From contig RBKR01000023.1 of the NCBI GenBank assembly GCA_004835665.1, positions 124,001 to 188,000 of the forward strand: 64,000 nt of DNA, given 5' to 3'. This DNA comes from Phoma sp. XZ068. Its lineage: Eukaryota > Ascomycota > Dothideomycetes > Pleosporales > Didymellaceae. Below the pieces are notes generated by a model. It was not told the origin of the DNA and made no database searches. It saw nothing but the letters and a program-made list of their open reading frames with translations. Numbering within the stretch: the first letter of the stretch is position 1; every line of letters begins with the position of its first letter. This document shows, in pieces, positions 10,723 to 20,235 of this stretch. Made by a program: the position numbers and the translations under genes.

Positions 10723-11900
10723 GCGGTAGTCCACATGCACCGTCGCAGAAACGCTTACGTCAAGCTCGATCCACTTGAACCAGATGTGTCGCGGGTTGCC
10801 TGCGAGAGATGCATGCACGTGTGCAAGCTTGCCTCATTCCGAGCTTCAAGGTGCACCCCATTAACGGCACACTGAAGCATGTTTTGTTGTGCGGTCCGGC
10901 AATGCGTGGCTGTAACAAAGAGGGGCGCTGCCTGTAGCGAAGATCGGAGCGAGGTTGATAGCGGCATCTGGTGACCCCGCGCAAACTGATAAGGCCAATA
11001 GCTGTTGGGACATCAACTGCATGGGGGCTTTGGAGGCACGGCGTCCTACTATGCGCATCGGCTGGGCTCGGAGCAGAGAAACATGCCGGGCATGCCTCCA
11101 AGAGTGCGTTTGATGAGCGTCGGCGTGTTTATGGAAAGACCTCGGTGAGGTACAAACGCAGCTTCGCGATGTAACCAGCACGACATTTGCGGCGGCGCGC
11201 AAGGGCAAGCAAGGCACGCAAACTGGGCTGCGACCCTGCGACCCTGCGACCCTGCTTCCGGCGTGGGTACCTGCTGACAGATGGGGGATTTGACGATGAC
11301 GACCATGAGGTGTGGCACGCCGCTCGGACGGCAGCCAATCAGAGGGCCGTCGCCGTGCCATGCGCCTGCCCGACGCGCGCCTGGTTCACCTGGCTCGCCC
11401 GCTTCCTTGGTTTCCGACAGCATATGCAGGTGGGACTCTACCATGGCGACCGGCCCTTATCACAGCTGACTCCCACACTAAGCCGACCTACAAAGCACCC
11501 ACAACGCGCACACTGAATATTGTCCTTGCCAGAACACAGACTCCTCGCTACTTGTTGCAAGACTGCTCGCCAACACTTTGACGCGCCTCCTGTCTGATCT
11601 GTCGGTACGCCTGCCTGCTCCCCGGATCGCCGATCCACCAAACGCGCTCGAACCCTCCCACGACCAAGCGGCGTCACTGCAGCTTGCTCCTTGAATCGCC
11701 CGCACGCAACGGCAATTATCCCTTATTCACAGCTGCCAGCCCAGTCGCATAAGACAGCTCTTCTGCTGTCTTTAAACAAAGACCCCAAAACCCCTTGTCT
11801 GCGCCGCTGCCTCTTCGGTCAGACGCCCTCCGAGTCATCGCGTCAGCTCCCGCCAACACACCACGCCTTTCCCACCACCACACACTCGACACCCGCGAAC
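10723..11900. other. TOP3 3' region and STB3 promoter
   Basis: GC-rich in its middle. It includes a short tandem array of TGCGACCC (three units, 11229-11252). Several overlapping short frames on both strands have low-complexity Arg/Ala/Pro content and no motif. The last 200 bp are pyrimidine- and CA-rich, as expected of the STB3 leader. No gene called. Confidence 0.5.
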
Positions 11901-13052
11901 ATGGCGACTATGGCTCAGAAGCCCGTCTCCAACATTGCTGCCGCCCTTGCAGCCCAGCAGGCCTCCTACAACATCCCCATCCCGCACGATGGCGTCCACG
12001 CGGCCTCGACAGGCTCGCTCATGACGCCGCCGTCCTCGATATCGCCCACCCTCCCAGCACACAAGCGCAGGCCGGTCCTGCCGATCGCTGGGAGGGTGTC
12101 CACCCCGGAAACAATGGACATCGACCTGCAAGACGCCGTCGAACACGCTGCGGCGCAAGACCAGCCCTCAGCTCTGTCCAAGGAGGCCCTTGCCGGCCTC
12201 GACGCCACGCGTCAAATCACGGCTGCCATGTTGGCCAAGCACCATCTGCCCGCTATCATCGTCGGCCACGGTGCGATGCCCATCCGCGAGATGATGGCAC
12301 ACCTCACCCAATCAGTCCCCGGCTTCTCGGGCCTTGCACCCGCAAAAGCGAGGCGGCTCGTCGTCGCAGCGCTGGAACATCGCGCAGGCGGCGGAATGCA
12401 CGGTGAAGTCAAGTTTGAGAAGGTCGGCTGGGGTCGCTGGAGCGTCGCGGGCTCGTCACAGGCTCGCGGTGTGCCCATAGGCAGCCTGCGTGTCGGCAGT
12501 GGAACAACACCACCTGCCAGCATGGACAGCACTGCGAGCGGCCTTCAGATTCCCAAACTGCGCCAGGAGCGCGACGCGTACCAGGGCAGCTGGAATGCTG
12601 GCTCTTGGTCGCCGCCTCACAAGATGGACGATGATGAAGAGATGGCCGATCAAATGTCGTTAGACGGCTCTGACGACGGCACTGACTCTGACTCGGCATC
12701 CGATATGGATCTCGGCGAAGATTTGGACGACGACACCGACCAGGAAGACTGGTCTACGATGGGCCCACAGGTTTCGCGGGAGACCCGCCGCGGCCCGCGT
12801 CGCGAACATCGCGACTACAACTACCTAAGCCGCACCCAGTCGAGCAACCCACGCTTCCGTAGCATCTCCGCTCAAGGCCACTCGGTCCCGCAAGGAGGTT
12901 TCCAGGGCTCCATCTCCTCTCGCACCCCGGCTTTGGGTAGCACTCCAATTCCCTCTCTCAAATTCACTGCATCTCCTGGAGTTACTGGGTCTGGTGCTGA
13001 GCGCGATGCAATTGAAGCCCTCCTCTCTATGGGCTCCATGCCTCGCAGCTAG
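11901..13052 (+). CDS. STB3: Stb3-type Sin3-binding transcription regulator
   Basis: Predicted nuclear protein of 383 residues. The conserved STB3 domain spans about residues 90-185: ITAAMLAKHHLPAIIVGHG, MPIREMMAHLTQSVPGF, APAKARRLVVAALE and FEKVGWGRW. In yeast Stb3 binds the Sin3 corepressor and the RRPE element of ribosome-biogenesis genes. The start at MATMAQKPV is chosen because of the leader and lack of conservation-like sequence before it, although the frame runs open back to 11691. The C-terminal half is disordered with an acidic Asp/Ser/Glu tract (about residues 235-285) and ends with ERDAIEALLSMGSMPRS. No introns. Family assignment is strong; conservation of the RRPE role is inferred. 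Confidence 0.88.
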   Translation: MATMAQKPVSNIAAALAAQQASYNIPIPHDGVHAASTGSLMTPPSSISPTLPAHKRRPVLPIAGRVSTPETMDIDLQDAVEHAAAQDQPSALSKEALAGLDATRQITAAMLAKHHLPAIIVGHGAMPIREMMAHLTQSVPGFSGLAPAKARRLVVAALEHRAGGGMHGEVKFEKVGWGRWSVAGSSQARGVPIGSLRVGSGTTPPASMDSTASGLQIPKLRQERDAYQGSWNAGSWSPPHKMDDDEEMADQMSLDGSDDGTDSDSASDMDLGEDLDDDTDQEDWSTMGPQVSRETRRGPRREHRDYNYLSRTQSSNPRFRSISAQGHSVPQGGFQGSISSRTPALGSTPIPSLKFTASPGVTGSGAERDAIEALLSMGSMPRS

Positions 13053-14029
13053 GCTCGTTTGACGACTTCATCCCTGACAGCAACAACATCCGCACTATCA
13101 ACATTCATATTTACGCAAGTTCGCGTTCAACATTCTACATTCAACATTGCATGAGCAGAGGCATCATCGGTTTAGGGTTTTTTTTATTATGGTTCGCGTT
13201 ACACTAGCATACCCCACCTCCCTCCACCGCGTTGGATCTCGACTGCGGGAGGGACGATCCGTCAAGTGCTGATGTGGATCATCGTTTTGGGTTGCGTTAT
13301 GGTTGGGACATTTTGGGCATTTTGGTTTCTTAACATTTCACACTATCCTCCTTATCTTTGCGCTTTGCATCATTTGGAGAATATCATTTGGGTTGCAGGC
13401 CTGCACTTGGTTGATACGACCGGTCCTTGTCGCTGGCCGGCTTATCAGTATCGAACACCTGGGCGACGACGCTTTTGTACATATCTTCACAACACACAAC
13501 TCTGCTCTGAAGAAGTAGTAGCTATTGGCGGTGGAAGAACGGTGACTAGCTGGATCAAGCGGCACCGAAGTGGTGAAGAAATACAATTCTTGTTCGAGAT
13601 GGTCACGCCTATGGGCGTGCCTCTCATCACCACAAATAATAGTGCATGTCTCCTATCTCGTGATGAAAGGCTAGATCGCGGCCCTGGTGGCAGTCGCGAT
13701 GTGGGGCCATGGCTTGGCAAGCTAGCCCTTTCGCGACGCAATGTTCTGAACAATGGAGGCCATCACTCATACAAAAGGCTGCCCCAACTAGAGCTGAACC
13801 ATCGTTGAGCCTCACAAGTCGTTGCCTACAGGTTTGGTGATGGTGCGCCTCCAAAGGCCATGGGGCAGCAATTGCGGCTGTGCATCTCGGCCTATTCTGG
13901 TGTGTCAGCTGGGGCTCTGCCGTGTTTGACAGACCACAAGATGGCTTCAAATCGCATCTTTTCAGCCTTGTGCGCTCAGCAAACATACACCAACTCTCCC
14001 CTTTGTCTTGCCCTAGTGCTGCCACCAAA
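13053..14029. other. STB3 3' region and promoter of the HET gene
   Basis: Holds a T-rich 3' region (TTTTTTTTATTATGG near 13180). A 180-codon frame at 13266-13808 lacks a clear ATG start, domain or signal, so it is left out. Nothing else supported. Confidence 0.5.
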
Positions 14030-15937
14030 ATGGCATCGGGCTTGGATGAGACGCGCGTTGATTCCCCCTATCACGGACAAGCTCTCAAGCCTGGCGAAAT
14101 ACGATTGCTCACCATCCTTTGGACCACTTCGGACGAATTCGAGCTCCAAACGAAATGCCACATGTTGACTGATGAGCTTGAGTTTGACGCGATATCGTAC
14201 GTATGGGGCTCCGCACCTGCTTCTGTCACTGTTAGATGCAACGGTGCAGCGCTGTTCATCACACCAACGGCATTTGAGATGCTGGGGTACCTGTATCTAT
14301 TCAAACCAAAGCCACAACGGCCCATCTGGATTGACGCTATTTGTATCAATCAGGGGGACCCGGATGAGAAAGCTGTGCAAGTACCATTGATGCATCGGCT
14401 TTATTCGCGCGCAGAAAATGTTATCGTGTGGATGGGCCGCTCCACGTACGAAACCACTGTCTTCATGACAGAGATGAACCGCATACCGGGGCCATGGGAG
14501 CTTGAACCAGCAGCCAGTAAAATCGCGCGGCGGTGGCCATCGGTTAATGTTCCTTTCTGGAAAGGCCTTGCCCAACTGCTCACTGTGGATTGGTTCCTGC
14601 GGCTGTGGACATTCCAGGAAATTGTGCTTGCAAAGAACGCGATCTTGTTACGCGGTAGTTTGTGGCTAGACCTCGATGATACCCTGGCTTTCGTTATTGA
14701 CCGGTACCTCGATCCGTTGCACTTCTTCGGCAGAAGGAGATCTGTGGACCATAATATCTTGAGCCAATGCTGGCTCATCCAGCGCTATCGTGGTAATAAA
14801 CGTGTTGGCGCGATGGGAATCCCAAATCTTCTCCACAGCATGCGTCGCCGTGAAGTGGGAGAAGAGGTAGACAGAATCTGGGGTGTATCCGGACTTTTCC
14901 GTGAAGATCTAAGGTCCGAATTAGAACCCCTGATTGACTACTCCGAAACTGCTCGCAAAAATCACTGGCTGACGCTTATTGCTTGCATGAAGGTCATCGT
15001 TCGGATGAGTCAAAGGCTTGATGTGCTGGTAATGCCTCTCTCGGAGCTTCCGCGGCCGTCATACTTACCTTCCTGGTGTCCTGACCTGAGAGGACGAGCA
15101 CCGGTGGTCAATACCGTGGGGCCGTGGTGGAACTATTCCCTCGCAGCTACCGCGGATACTCGTCAAACTGCAGATGTCATGACTGAGGAAGAAAAGAGTT
15201 TGACTTCTTCAAGACTGCAGACGATTAACCAACATCAACGGAAGCATATCTCAACCTCACAAGAAAACAACCACCTATCCATTCGCGGGTTCGAGGTAGA
15301 TACGATAGACGAAGTCACCGAAGAGTCGCGCTTGAGTTGGGCATGGGAGTACATCGAAGACTACCAAACAAGCCAACACAACCTCAGCAACCACAATCCC
15401 ATTCATATTCAGGCTACGAATTGGTTGAAAGGTAGCTTAGAACTCGCTCGCCGAACCCTCCAACGGGCAACTGGCGACGATTCCGATCTGCCTCGAGACT
15501 ACCTCATGGCATTCTGGGCCGACCACCGTATAAACGACAACGCCGCGATCGCATACAAAGGCGCAATGAAGATCCTCACGAACGGCGATTACAGCTTAAT
15601 CTACAAGATGGGCAGTGACGCGAGAGCCGAAAGCGTAGGGAAAACAATCATCCAGTACAGGTCGCTCATAGGCTACACTTTCTTCAGCACAAAAGCCGGA
15701 CGCTTCGGCCTGGCGACACCGGGGTGCAAGCCAGGCGATAAAGTGTGTGTTTTCTACGGCGGCGAACCGCTGTATGTTATTCGGCCACACCATGCTGATC
15801 GCGGGTTGAACGAGAAAGTGGAAGAGGGAGAGAAACTTTGGGAGTTTGTGGGGACGTCGTATGTACCGCATATCATGGATCAGCATACAACAGATGATGC
15901 CAGAATGGGACCGGACGAGATATACACTCTAGCTTGA
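14030..15937 (+). CDS. HET-domain (heterokaryon incompatibility) protein
   Basis: Single-exon protein of 635 residues. The HET domain is clear: FDAISYVWGS (about residue 55), then PIWIDAICINQ, then MHRLYSRAENVIVWMG and WFLRLWTFQEIVLAKN near residue 195. These are the three conserved HET blocks. The family triggers or regulates cell death on fusion of unlike hyphae, and many members are uncharacterised. The rest has no recognisable repeat or effector domain, and there is no membrane segment. Start MASGLDETRV at 14030 has a good context (CCAAAATGG); the frame extends to 13880 only through a GTG. Allelic specificity cannot be read from one sequence. Confidence 0.9.
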   Translation: MASGLDETRVDSPYHGQALKPGEIRLLTILWTTSDEFELQTKCHMLTDELEFDAISYVWGSAPASVTVRCNGAALFITPTAFEMLGYLYLFKPKPQRPIWIDAICINQGDPDEKAVQVPLMHRLYSRAENVIVWMGRSTYETTVFMTEMNRIPGPWELEPAASKIARRWPSVNVPFWKGLAQLLTVDWFLRLWTFQEIVLAKNAILLRGSLWLDLDDTLAFVIDRYLDPLHFFGRRRSVDHNILSQCWLIQRYRGNKRVGAMGIPNLLHSMRRREVGEEVDRIWGVSGLFREDLRSELEPLIDYSETARKNHWLTLIACMKVIVRMSQRLDVLVMPLSELPRPSYLPSWCPDLRGRAPVVNTVGPWWNYSLAATADTRQTADVMTEEEKSLTSSRLQTINQHQRKHISTSQENNHLSIRGFEVDTIDEVTEESRLSWAWEYIEDYQTSQHNLSNHNPIHIQATNWLKGSLELARRTLQRATGDDSDLPRDYLMAFWADHRINDNAAIAYKGAMKILTNGDYSLIYKMGSDARAESVGKTIIQYRSLIGYTFFSTKAGRFGLATPGCKPGDKVCVFYGGEPLYVIRPHHADRGLNEKVEEGEKLWEFVGTSYVPHIMDQHTTDDARMGPDEIYTLA

Positions 15938-16141
15938 ACAAGGCAACAATCAATCCACTCGAAGTGTAAACACAGCGGCAAGTGAAAGAAAGCACGCACG
16001 TCCTTCACGCATGCGTGGCCACAGCCTTTTCTTCATCATTCGCGCCTCCCCTCCTTTCTCCACACCACACCCACTTCTCGAAATCGGAATCGAAATCGAA
16101 ATTGAAATCAAACCTGCGCTCAAGTCATATCCAACAACACC

Positions 16142-16431
16142 ATGCCCACACTCACAGGTCCGGTCCCCCCCCCCCCTTCCTTTCCTCTCTCTTCCCCATA
16201 CTAATCGACCCAGAATCCAACGCAGACCCCGACCGCCTCCTCAGCATAACAATGCTCTTCCTCGACACGCACAGCGGCACTTACGCCTCGCGCGCGGACG
16301 TGCGGGCCGCGCTCGAGGCGTTCTTGCACGAGTATGAGGGGGATTTGGCATGGTTGGATAGGGATAGAGATGTTGATGTGCTTGTTGGGTTGGTTGCTAG
16401 GTGTGGGGGTGTTTGTGTTAAGGGGGAGTAA
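16142..16431 (+). CDS. Small 77-residue hypothetical protein, two exons
   Basis: A first exon of 16 nt (16142-16157, MPTLT plus one base) joins 16214-16431. The joined frame reads MPTLTESNADPDRLLSITML. It continues as a compact, negatively charged domain (RADVRAALEAFLHEYEG, then DLAWLDRDRDVDVLVGLVAR). The intron is supported by TACTAAT branch and CAG acceptor, but the donor GTCCGG is weak. The intron holds a run of 12 C (16165-16176), and 17 G follow the stop (16438-16454). The helix-rich body suggests a folded small protein. No family recognised. The alternative is a longer unspliced frame from 15982. Confidence 0.5.
16165..16176. repeat. Poly-C tract (12)
   Basis: Twelve C in a row within the proposed intron of the 77-residue gene. 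Such runs are prone to length change. Confidence 0.9.
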
Positions 16432-16437
16432 TTTGTT

Positions 16438-16454
16438 GGGGGGGGGGGGGGGGG
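16438..16454. repeat. Poly-G tract (17)
   Basis: Seventeen G begin seven bases after the stop codon of the small gene. It can pair with the C run 260 nt upstream, and sequencing length errors are likely here. Confidence 0.9.
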
Positions 16455-19306
16455 TGAGCGCGCAAGGCGAGGAGTGTGAGGATGGGGAAGGCGAGGAGTG
16501 AGGGCGTTAAGGCGCTTCGATTCGATTGCAGTATCGCGATTCAATTGCGGTCGAGACCATCACAAGCGACACTTGAGAGGAATTGCAGTACAGATTTGGT
16601 GGTGTTCGAGTTGCAAGTTAAGAACACCAGAGATGATCGCGTAGATCATAATTCTAAGGATGGAACACGTTGATTTGACAGTTCCTAGGCAGGGTGTGGA
16701 TTAATGTATACAAGCTTCACGCTGTCTCCTTTCAAAATTGGCATAAACTTTGTGATGGAATGTCCATCGTGGTGCGGCACATGAGCTGTGCACTGCAATT
16801 CCACATGGGAAACGTCAATGGCAACAGCATCTGCACGAGCAGCATGTAAAGCGATATAACTGACGATATCTCGAGCCCAGCAGCAGTGGATCCACCACCT
16901 TTACATACCTTACTTGACAATTCCAAGGCTCAGTCATTCAACACAGCTGATTCCCGTTTCGTCATGTCTAAGTAGTTTGTGAAATACTTCAACGTCAACG
17001 TCAACGTCAACGTCAAGAACAAGACATCTCGAGCTTGCAAATTATGAGCAGGAGTGGTTCTCAGAAGTATATTGAGGCGATCTACTTACCAGTAAATTGA
17101 TGCAGTAGACGGTGTAGTGAGAAGGAAAAAATGATTAGCGGTGGGAACGAGGGTGAAGGCGTTTTTGATAAGTCGCTAGATAGGCAATATGGATACAATT
17201 TAGCGGTCTTCGTTGATATGATCTATAACTAGTATTCTCAAGGACTACAGATTCATCACGGGGGTCGCGGCTGTTTTGTGTTGACAACGCTTATAAAATA
17301 ATATTCCTGCTATAAGCCAATGCTGGACACTGAGTTGATAGTAAAAGACCCCCGGCTCGATGTAGTATAAGCTGACGTAAAAGGTTAACCCAGCTTCACG
17401 AGGCGAGCTAAGCATGCAGCGAGAATGACGAACTTGCATGCCAACCACCCGTGGCTTGAGAATTCGATCTCAAAATGATGAGTCCGTCGTATTATGACGC
17501 ACATGGGAAGGTAGTGCTGTAAGGCTCCGCGGATACAAGACCTTAGGAGACACCACGGCATTGCGCTGACGTTTTCATTTTCTCAGCGACTCGTGGTGTC
17601 AAATCGCATTGAACAGTGCTGGTATTCTACGAAACCCACGGTCTTTACTGTAAGATAGTATCGACGGCTTGAAAGCCTAGCTCTCAATGATGTCATGGAA
17701 GCAAATGCGGCCACTGGGAAACACAAACGCTGCACGAATGAAGAGCATTGTGGTCCATCAGAAATCTGCCATAACCCCAGAGTCCAGAGACTTTCCAAGC
17801 TGAAGAACACCCTTGGCTGCATAGAATGCAAAAACGGAAAGGCCCCAGCAACACCAACATGACGGGTATGTATGTGCAGTGACGTTGATGTTCAGCGGGG
17901 CAGCGCCATTTTGATAACCATTCATGCACATTGATTTCAGAAGTAGAAAACGTGACACTATGAGAACAACGTGGACGTCTTTAAAGCTGATTTCAGCAGA
18001 TTAGCTTAGCTTGGGATCTTTTCCTGCCATACCAGCAGGTGAAAGGTTCATAGTTTCATTCGTGCCTTGACATGGAGGTTCATTGCTCCCCCGCCACTCA
18101 CCATAGGTCGCAGCTGTACTAGGGTATGTCTATTGGAATACCGTAGTCCTTTCCTGCTCCCTATCCGACTCCCCTTGGCAGCCAAGAATAGGAGTCCGGT
18201 GATCTACAGCGGAGAGATGCACTAGCTTCGTAGAAACAGAGTTTAACAGGCTGAGCATCACCTATGATGGCATAGTCGACCAGAATTTGACAGTACAGTT
18301 TGAAGGTCCTGGTGCGGGGAACTTATACAACAGTCTGCAGTACATCTACATTACAATTTGACATTAGTACCCTACCACCCCATGTATGGAGATCAAACTC
18401 TCGATTGATCAACAATATAACACAGGATATATTCCAGGAACCAGGAGCAAAAGCAGCACTTTTGTTTACATCTGGCCCATTAATTGCACGGGCTTGCCGA
18501 TACCGATCGATCGTACTATATACAAGCTGCATCAAGCTGAAAGGTACTCACGCTTGCATCTGGGCATGTTGTCACCACACTGAAAGTGTGGACACCCCTG
18601 GTGATCTAGCCTGCGTAAGGCTGCTTAGGCTACCCGAGTAAATTCCGATTTACCCATTGGGGTCAGAACTGTTTTGGACCCCGGGTGCTGCTCCGCATCC
18701 ACCCCGCAAACCCCGGACGGATTAGCCTTACGCCCCAAATAAGCTCGTCTCGGCTTGCTCTTGGCCTTTTCTGACGTATTCTGTCCTTTCTCAACCTGAC
18801 CATGCATGTTGTCAATGTTGTATATGTGATGCAGATTGTGCGGAGGAGTACTTTGGGATGTCAGTGGAATTGTTTTGCCCGAGAAAGCTGCAATTTCAGT
18901 AGTGGACACAGCTTTGACCACTACGATTTGCACAAAATCAATGATACACTGAAGCAGTAGACAGTTGCACTTCCACGTCGGTGGTTTCTTGGCAGATATT
19001 CTGCAGCTTTCATGGCCGTCATCAAAATGTGGTCCGGGGTTTCAACACGTCTGCCAGAGCTGAGTTTGTGCATTCAAGATCTTCTGCGCAAGCAGAACAC
19101 CGCAAGCTATCTTGAGTGCCAGGGATCTAGTACTGGCTGTGTCCTGACGCTTCGCGTCTTGGGTTGCATATTCAATAGTCTTTCCGCAGATGGATCCTGG
19201 GCGAGGCACGCAAGGTCATCAAGCTACCTACTGGCAGTGCTCGATGAGTCCTCACTGCGATATGAATCGGCTTTACGAGAATGCTGTATCGGAAGCCAAA
19301 GACACC
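16455..19306. other. Three-kb gene-poor interval
   Basis: No gene supported. It contains a TCAACG hexamer array (4.7 units, 16989-17016) and a GGGGTC/GACCCC hairpin (18659-18682). Many short frames on both strands have no motif, including 17583-17831, 18300-18641 and 18625-18933. Base composition is mixed. It may hold decayed repeats, but I cannot identify a family by eye. Confidence 0.5.
16989..17016. repeat. TCAACG hexamer tandem repeat
   Basis: Four full units and a partial fifth, without mismatch. Confidence 0.9.
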
Positions 19307-19314
19307 TATATAAA
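19307..19314 (+). promoter_or_regulatory. TATA box of the secreted ER/K-helix gene
   Basis: TATATAAA lies 118 nt upstream of the ATG at 19432. It is followed by a pyrimidine/CA-rich leader, and the spacing fits a strongly regulated TATA promoter. Confidence 0.6.
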
Positions 19315-19431
19315 CCCCCCCAGAATTCGACATTCGAAATGCATCCCATCGGTCGACCTGCTTCATTGTACTACTTTATCAACTACTACTTTCCGTAGCT
19401 TTAGAGACATCATCAGAGCTCATTGCTTATT

Positions 19432-20235
19432 ATGAAGTTCTCCCTGATCGCCATCCCGGCCTTGAGCGCTATCGCGCTTGCTGCCCCAGCAGCCACCATC
19501 TCTAAGGACAAGGACTGCGTCCACAAAAAACCCTACGTCCACTACTCCGACGACTACAAGGGTTGCATTGCACACAATGTCGATGAGTACAAGTACAAGA
19601 TGAAGTGCATCTGGTACGAGCCAAAGGTCAAGGTGAGTTTCATTCCTCCCAGGCTGTCCTTAAACTATTGCTGATCCGTCGTAGCACTGCAAGCCAGATG
19701 TGAAGCATCCTGACCACAAGAAAGATGAGGAAGAGAAGAAGAAAAAGGAGGTGAGTTTATCTTGTGCTAATAAAATTTGTCTCCACGTGTTGAAATGGTT
19801 ATACAAAGTGGCTAACTCGTTCTAGGAGGAACAAAAGAAGAAGGTATGTACGATTTCTGTGATCTCTAGATCAAGTTAACACTTCAAACATCCGCTTCAA
19901 CATTTGACCTAACAATTGCGAATAGAAGGAAGAAGAAGGCCACAAGAAGAAAAAGGAAGAAGAGGAACGTAAGAAGAAGAAGGAGGAGGAAGAAGGTAAG
20001 AAGAAAGACGAGGAGGATCGCAAGAAGAAGAAAGAAGAAGAGCGCAAGAAGAAGAAAGAAGAAGAGCGCAAGAAGAAGGAAGAGGAAGAGCAGAAAAAGA
20101 AGGAGGAAGAATATCGTAAGAAAGAAGAGGAAGAGGACCGCAAGAAGGTTTGTGGTACCCTTTGATCACCGTCCAAACAACAGCCGCTGACATCTAACGC
20201 AGGCTCAGTGCAAGGCCAACCACAAGTACTGCTGA
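19432..20235 (+). CDS. Small secreted protein with ER/K-type charged helix and terminal cysteines
   Basis: Five exons: 19432-19632, 19685-19750, 19826-19843, 19926-20147 and 20203-20235. All introns have GT-AG ends and are in phase 0. The product is 179 residues. MKFSLIAIPALSAIALAAPA is a clean signal peptide. A 50-residue N-terminal segment has four Cys (DCVHKK, GCIAHN, KCIWYE, HCKPD). About 90 residues of Lys/Glu/Arg blocks follow (for example KKKKEEERKKKKEEERKKK), the pattern of an ER/K single alpha-helix. The end has two Cys (QCKANHKYC). Six Cys in the mature chain suggest disulfides at both ends of a rigid rod. Exon 3 is only 18 nt. I know no described family with this layout. It could be a cell-wall or host-interaction protein, which is inference from secretion and size. 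Confidence 0.82.

Noticed and set aside
10861..11516. Overlapping Arg/Ala-rich frames upstream of STB3
   Set aside because: They occur on both strands in all phases, as expected from GC-rich non-coding DNA.
13266..13808. 180-codon frame after STB3
   Set aside because: Starts on a non-ATG codon, lacks any motif and lies in the 3' region of STB3.
19871..20176. Minus-strand Ser/Phe-rich frames over the ER/K exon
   Set aside because: They are the reverse reading of the Lys/Glu repeat; splice signals and the signal peptide support only the plus strand.
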